A DNA stretch of 22,539 nucleotides, from the NCBI GenBank assembly GCA_001579985.1, contig LRSR01005034.1, positions 1 to 22,539 of the forward strand, read 5' to 3'. This stretch comes from Hypsibius dujardini (lineage: Eukaryota; Tardigrada; Eutardigrada; Parachela; Hypsibiidae). Numbering within the stretch: the first letter of the stretch is position 1; each line of letters begins with the position of its first letter. This document shows, one piece after another, positions 20,001-22,539 of the stretch. Made by a program: the position numbers and the translations under genes. Below the pieces are notes generated by a model. It searched no databases. It was not told where the DNA came from and was given only the letters and a program-made list of their open reading frames with translations.

Positions 20001-22539
20001 CATCAACAAATACAAATGTTACTAGGATCCATACAAGGCGGAACAATAAGGCTCCTTCATGGTAGGGCCAGGGGTGAGCAAAAGGATTAAGATCATTTTT
20101 TCCAACATCGAACCCCTGTATATAAGCTCGGCCTTCCTCCCAAAAAATACTATCCTAATACGGTGACAATGGATACCTGTTACATTTACTATCTTAAATA
20201 TCGTTTCAAACTAATAACAAAGCAGTTTTAACTTTTAGTCCCTGAAGTAAAATGTTGACTAAAGGGACTACCATTTATGACACCAATTTTTGTGGGATTT
20301 CAAATTTTTTTCAGAATAAGTTTTAAAAGTCTGAAATTAGAGAAAAAATTGTGGATTTCAACAGTTTTGATAAACACAGAGTTTAAAAATACTTACAGTA
20401 TTGTTAAAGGACGAGTACTGTGCCAGTTGACTATTGGTCAGTCGTTTTGATTTTTAAAGTTTCTTTCTGATTGTAATTTTCAATGTTCTAATTGTTGTTG
20501 GTCCCTGTCACCTCAGCCGTATGTGCTCTGCGTCATGTGAGAAGATTAACGGTTTAATTCCCGGAAGAGATTTTTTTCCCACTTTGTCTCATTCGTCGAA
20601 GTCGGTTGTTCATGCCAAATAAAGCCAACTCATTTTGTGGTCAAGGAGGGAGCGTTTGGGAAGACTGACCAATGGTCAACCAAGGGCGGCTCAGTCTAAA
20701 ATTGTATCTGTTTTTGCATCCCATTTTGGTATGAAAATGTTTTGAAATCAGGGGAGGGAGGGGGGGCTTTGGGAATCACAATCTTGAAAAAAATTGCATT
20801 TTGCCCCTTTGCTCACCTCTTGGCCCTACCATCAGGGGCCCTAGTTCCGACCTGTAAGAATCCTTAGAAGCCCAGACCCTGGAGTACCATATATATATCT
20901 TTTTACAAAAATGCTAATTGCAGTTATGATATTTCTCGCACGTGGTGATCTGTTACGGAAAATGCTGGTTGGTATAAAAATACATTTGTATGGTAAACGT
21001 GTCTGACTGTAAACTGTGATGCATACCAAAATCATTTGTGAGACAATTACAATTTTGTGAGGGCCCATATAGCTCGAGGCTCACCGACTCAACATGACCA
21101 ACGGTGAATTCGTGTATCTTTCCACGGAACCGACCCCGACGCCAACCCTACAGACCACCATCAATTGGAGCTATGGCGATGAGCATGACACGGTGAAGTT
21201 GGTTGGCTTATATGAGTTTTTGATAAAACATACTTACATGTCATTATAATAGCAGTATTATTTTTGCCTGTGAAGACTGCTAAAGAAGCCTTCCGGTCAC
21301 TACTTTTCATTCACGCACGAGAGGAAGAGCGGCAACGGTTCTCCTCGGAAATTGTCACAAAATTGGCGGACAAAGTACGAATGCAGGCACAGCGCGAATT
21401 CAACCTGACCTACTCTGCTGAACAACAGGTACTATTTGTACGCCAAGTTTTCTGGGCGGAACCCTTACTGTTTTTTAGGTTTGAGTTACTGACGCAAATT
21501 CTAGATTTTTCAGCTTATGTTTTGTTCTCGGAAATAAATATTGTCCAGTGGAAATTACACTATTATTCTTGTTACACTTATTACCATTATATGATAATCA
21601 TTTGCATTATTATTGTCGTTACAATTATTGCGGCACTTCGCAGTAGTTGTATGTAAAATATATTTCAATTACGAATGAAAAAAATGAAAATTAACTAATT
21701 TGCTGTTTTGTATAACTTATAATTAAGATTAGTTACTAAGGATTTTAGATCAATTTCTGTTGTTAGTTAGTACTTCATTCTAGTTTTACTTTTAGCTGAG
21801 GTTAGTTCACTGATTTTAGCATTTCTATTTTTATGCATTAAAATTTTTAATAACTGAAACTGTTAGCTTAGTTCATTTAGTAAACTAAAACAAAGTTAAG
21901 AAATCAGTTACTAGAAGTGATCGTTTAGTTAAGTTTACTTTTTCAATTTGTCATTTCATAAAACGTGGTCTCTTAATTTTACGTAGGGAACGTTTTTATT
22001 TTTAAGCCATAATAATGCTAATGAATACTATAAACTTAGCATTTTTAGTTAAAAGTCCAAAATAAGATTGAAATTAAAACATCTGAGCATCAGCAGAAGC
22101 ATGTTGACGTACTGTTACCAGTCAATGAATTAACGAGCTGATGGATGAAGCCTCATAATATTGCCCACCCTGATTCACCTTCGCAATATTTCAGCCGCGT
22201 TTCGGAGTGGTCAGCGCATATCGCTCCATCGAAATTTTCGCTCAGGTAAGATAATAATACGCCAACACATTTTTGGCGCCTCAACTGCCTTTTACAATAC
22301 ATTTTTATTTCTGAATAGGTTTTGAATGAATCCCGAAGCAGCATGTCCCCTCACGACGGCTATCATCTATCGCGACTGTTTCGCAACCGAACCTTTCTTA
22401 GCCCACTGTGTGATATCTTCATCGATAGCGCCGGGACGAGGCATGTCGAATCAACCATCGACTACTTTGCAGCTGACAGAAAATATACCCGCCAGGTGTG
22501 CCAGCAAACAAGGGCAAATTTAGGGCCCTTGCAAGTCAG
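17035..22539 (+). CDS. Natriuretic-peptide-receptor-type (ANF receptor domain) protein, 5' part; gene runs off the right edge
   Basis: Exons are 17035-17362, 18196-18259, 18689-19026, probably 19256-19311, 21073 or 21079-21192, 21276-21428, 22195-22245 and 22319-22495 or beyond. Phases agree at every junction. Residues 1-22 are a signal peptide. The rest follows the type I periplasmic-binding fold used as the ligand-binding ectodomain of receptor guanylyl cyclases and natriuretic peptide receptors. Landmarks in order: PGVINLVTELGLGYQGPAFD; TVRAIIAPG joined to SLDSTNVHQLMANWNIMAIT; SGGLKSEYSLRGPLMVELAF; CNWTSLFLVADSDSS; RLNMTNGEFVYLS; TAKEAFRSLLF; FGVVSAYRSIEIFAQVLNES; and NRTF.....DIFIDSAGTRH. 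The transmembrane, kinase-like and cyclase parts would lie beyond the window, if present. Role: extracellular peptide or small-ligand sensing, probably feeding cGMP signalling (inference). The link between the third exon and the MTNGEF exon is the least certain part. Confidence 0.75.
17926..17957. repeat. GC-rich hairpin in receptor intron 1 (MITE-like)
   Basis: GGGGGGGTGCAA (17926-17937) pairs perfectly with TTGCACCCCCCC (17946-17957) across an eight-base loop. The next bases read, on the minus strand, AGAGGCGTAACCGCGGGG, a pattern common at ends of miniature transposons with G-rich termini. A looser G-rich/GTGCAA stretch about 130 bases upstream (17785-17810) may be the other end, which would make an element of about 190 bp. 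Confidence 0.4.
19666..20060 (+). other. Coding-like stretch of unknown nature inside the receptor intron
   Basis: A 35-codon frame from ATG 19666 (MNLDIRELRDCFSKLLLAQQ and onward, to TGA at 19771-19773) is followed, in another frame, by a Gln/Arg/Asn-rich helical stretch at about 19848-20050 (REQLSNMRNMRINLEILNDE). Both look like amphipathic or coiled-coil protein rather than random translation. They are not in a phase that joins naturally with the surrounding receptor exons. It could be a decayed nested gene or transposon remnant. I do not recognise it. Confidence 0.25.
20019..20870. mobile_element. Foldback element with ~66-bp imperfect terminal inverted repeats
   Basis: The left arm (20019-20085) and the complement of the right arm (20806-20870) align over about 66 bases, with the core ATGGTAGGGCCA identical and GGTGAGCAAA shared. 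A second inverted pair lies inside: AGTTGACTATTGGTCAGTC near 20422-20440 and its near-complement near 20664-20682. No transposase frame is present, so it is non-autonomous. No clear target-site duplication was recognised, so the outer limits are approximate. It lies in the intron before the MTNGEF exon of the receptor gene. Confidence 0.6.
20500..20590 (+). other. Possible tRNA-derived SINE head
   Basis: GGTTTAATTCC at 20551-20561 matches the RNA polymerase III B box (GGTTCRANNCC pattern with one change). It lies about 40 bases after a weak A-box-like CACCTCAGCCGT and is followed by a T run (20571-20577). The arms do not fold into a proper cloverleaf, so this is not a functional tRNA. It lies within the foldback element. 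Confidence 0.3.

Noticed and set aside
20500-20590. Functional tRNA gene
   Set aside because: A B-box match exists, but the stems do not pair into a cloverleaf. It is kept only as a possible SINE remnant.

Overview
This is a eukaryotic window, not a bacterial one. Its real genes are split by short GT-AG introns, the non-coding DNA is AT-rich with simple repeats, and transposon and virus-like relics lie between and inside the genes. A class-B seven-transmembrane receptor resembling the Methuselah-like group and a natriuretic-peptide-receptor-type ligand-binding gene both suggest an invertebrate animal, probably an ecdysozoan. A tardigrade or arthropod is my guess, and no marker in the window settles it.

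Layout from left to right. (1) At 1-166, minus strand, is the 5' end of a small secreted protein gene with a TATA box at 253-261. (2) 167-3038 holds no confident gene, only a doubtful exon-like patch near 1036-1355. (3) 3039-7404, plus strand, is a complete six-exon gene for an 825-residue receptor with a signal peptide, a long extracellular region and seven membrane segments. All six exon phases agree. (4) 7405-9800 is intergenic with decayed minus-strand coding-like patches, two of which are diverged copies of each other. (5) About 10140-14127, plus strand, are the last three exons of a gene I do not recognise. Its large last intron carries an antisense, broken LINE retrotransposon (about 10742-13620) that has TTGA/TGAT-rich DNA on both sides. 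Its final exon carries an in-frame 75-bp tandem duplication. (6) 15455-16373, minus strand, is a broken relic of a viral or Maverick-type A32-like packaging ATPase. (7) 17035 to the window end, plus strand, is the 5' part of a receptor gene whose exons together read as a signal peptide plus an ANF-receptor (type I periplasmic-binding-like) ligand-binding domain, the ectodomain type of receptor guanylyl cyclases. Its introns hold a GC-rich hairpin and an inverted-repeat foldback element with a tRNA-like SINE patch.

The two well-supported receptor genes are separate cell-surface sensors. Nothing shows that they work in one pathway. Exon limits were found by hand from splice consensus, reading phase and recognisable protein motifs, and none has been checked against transcripts or databases.
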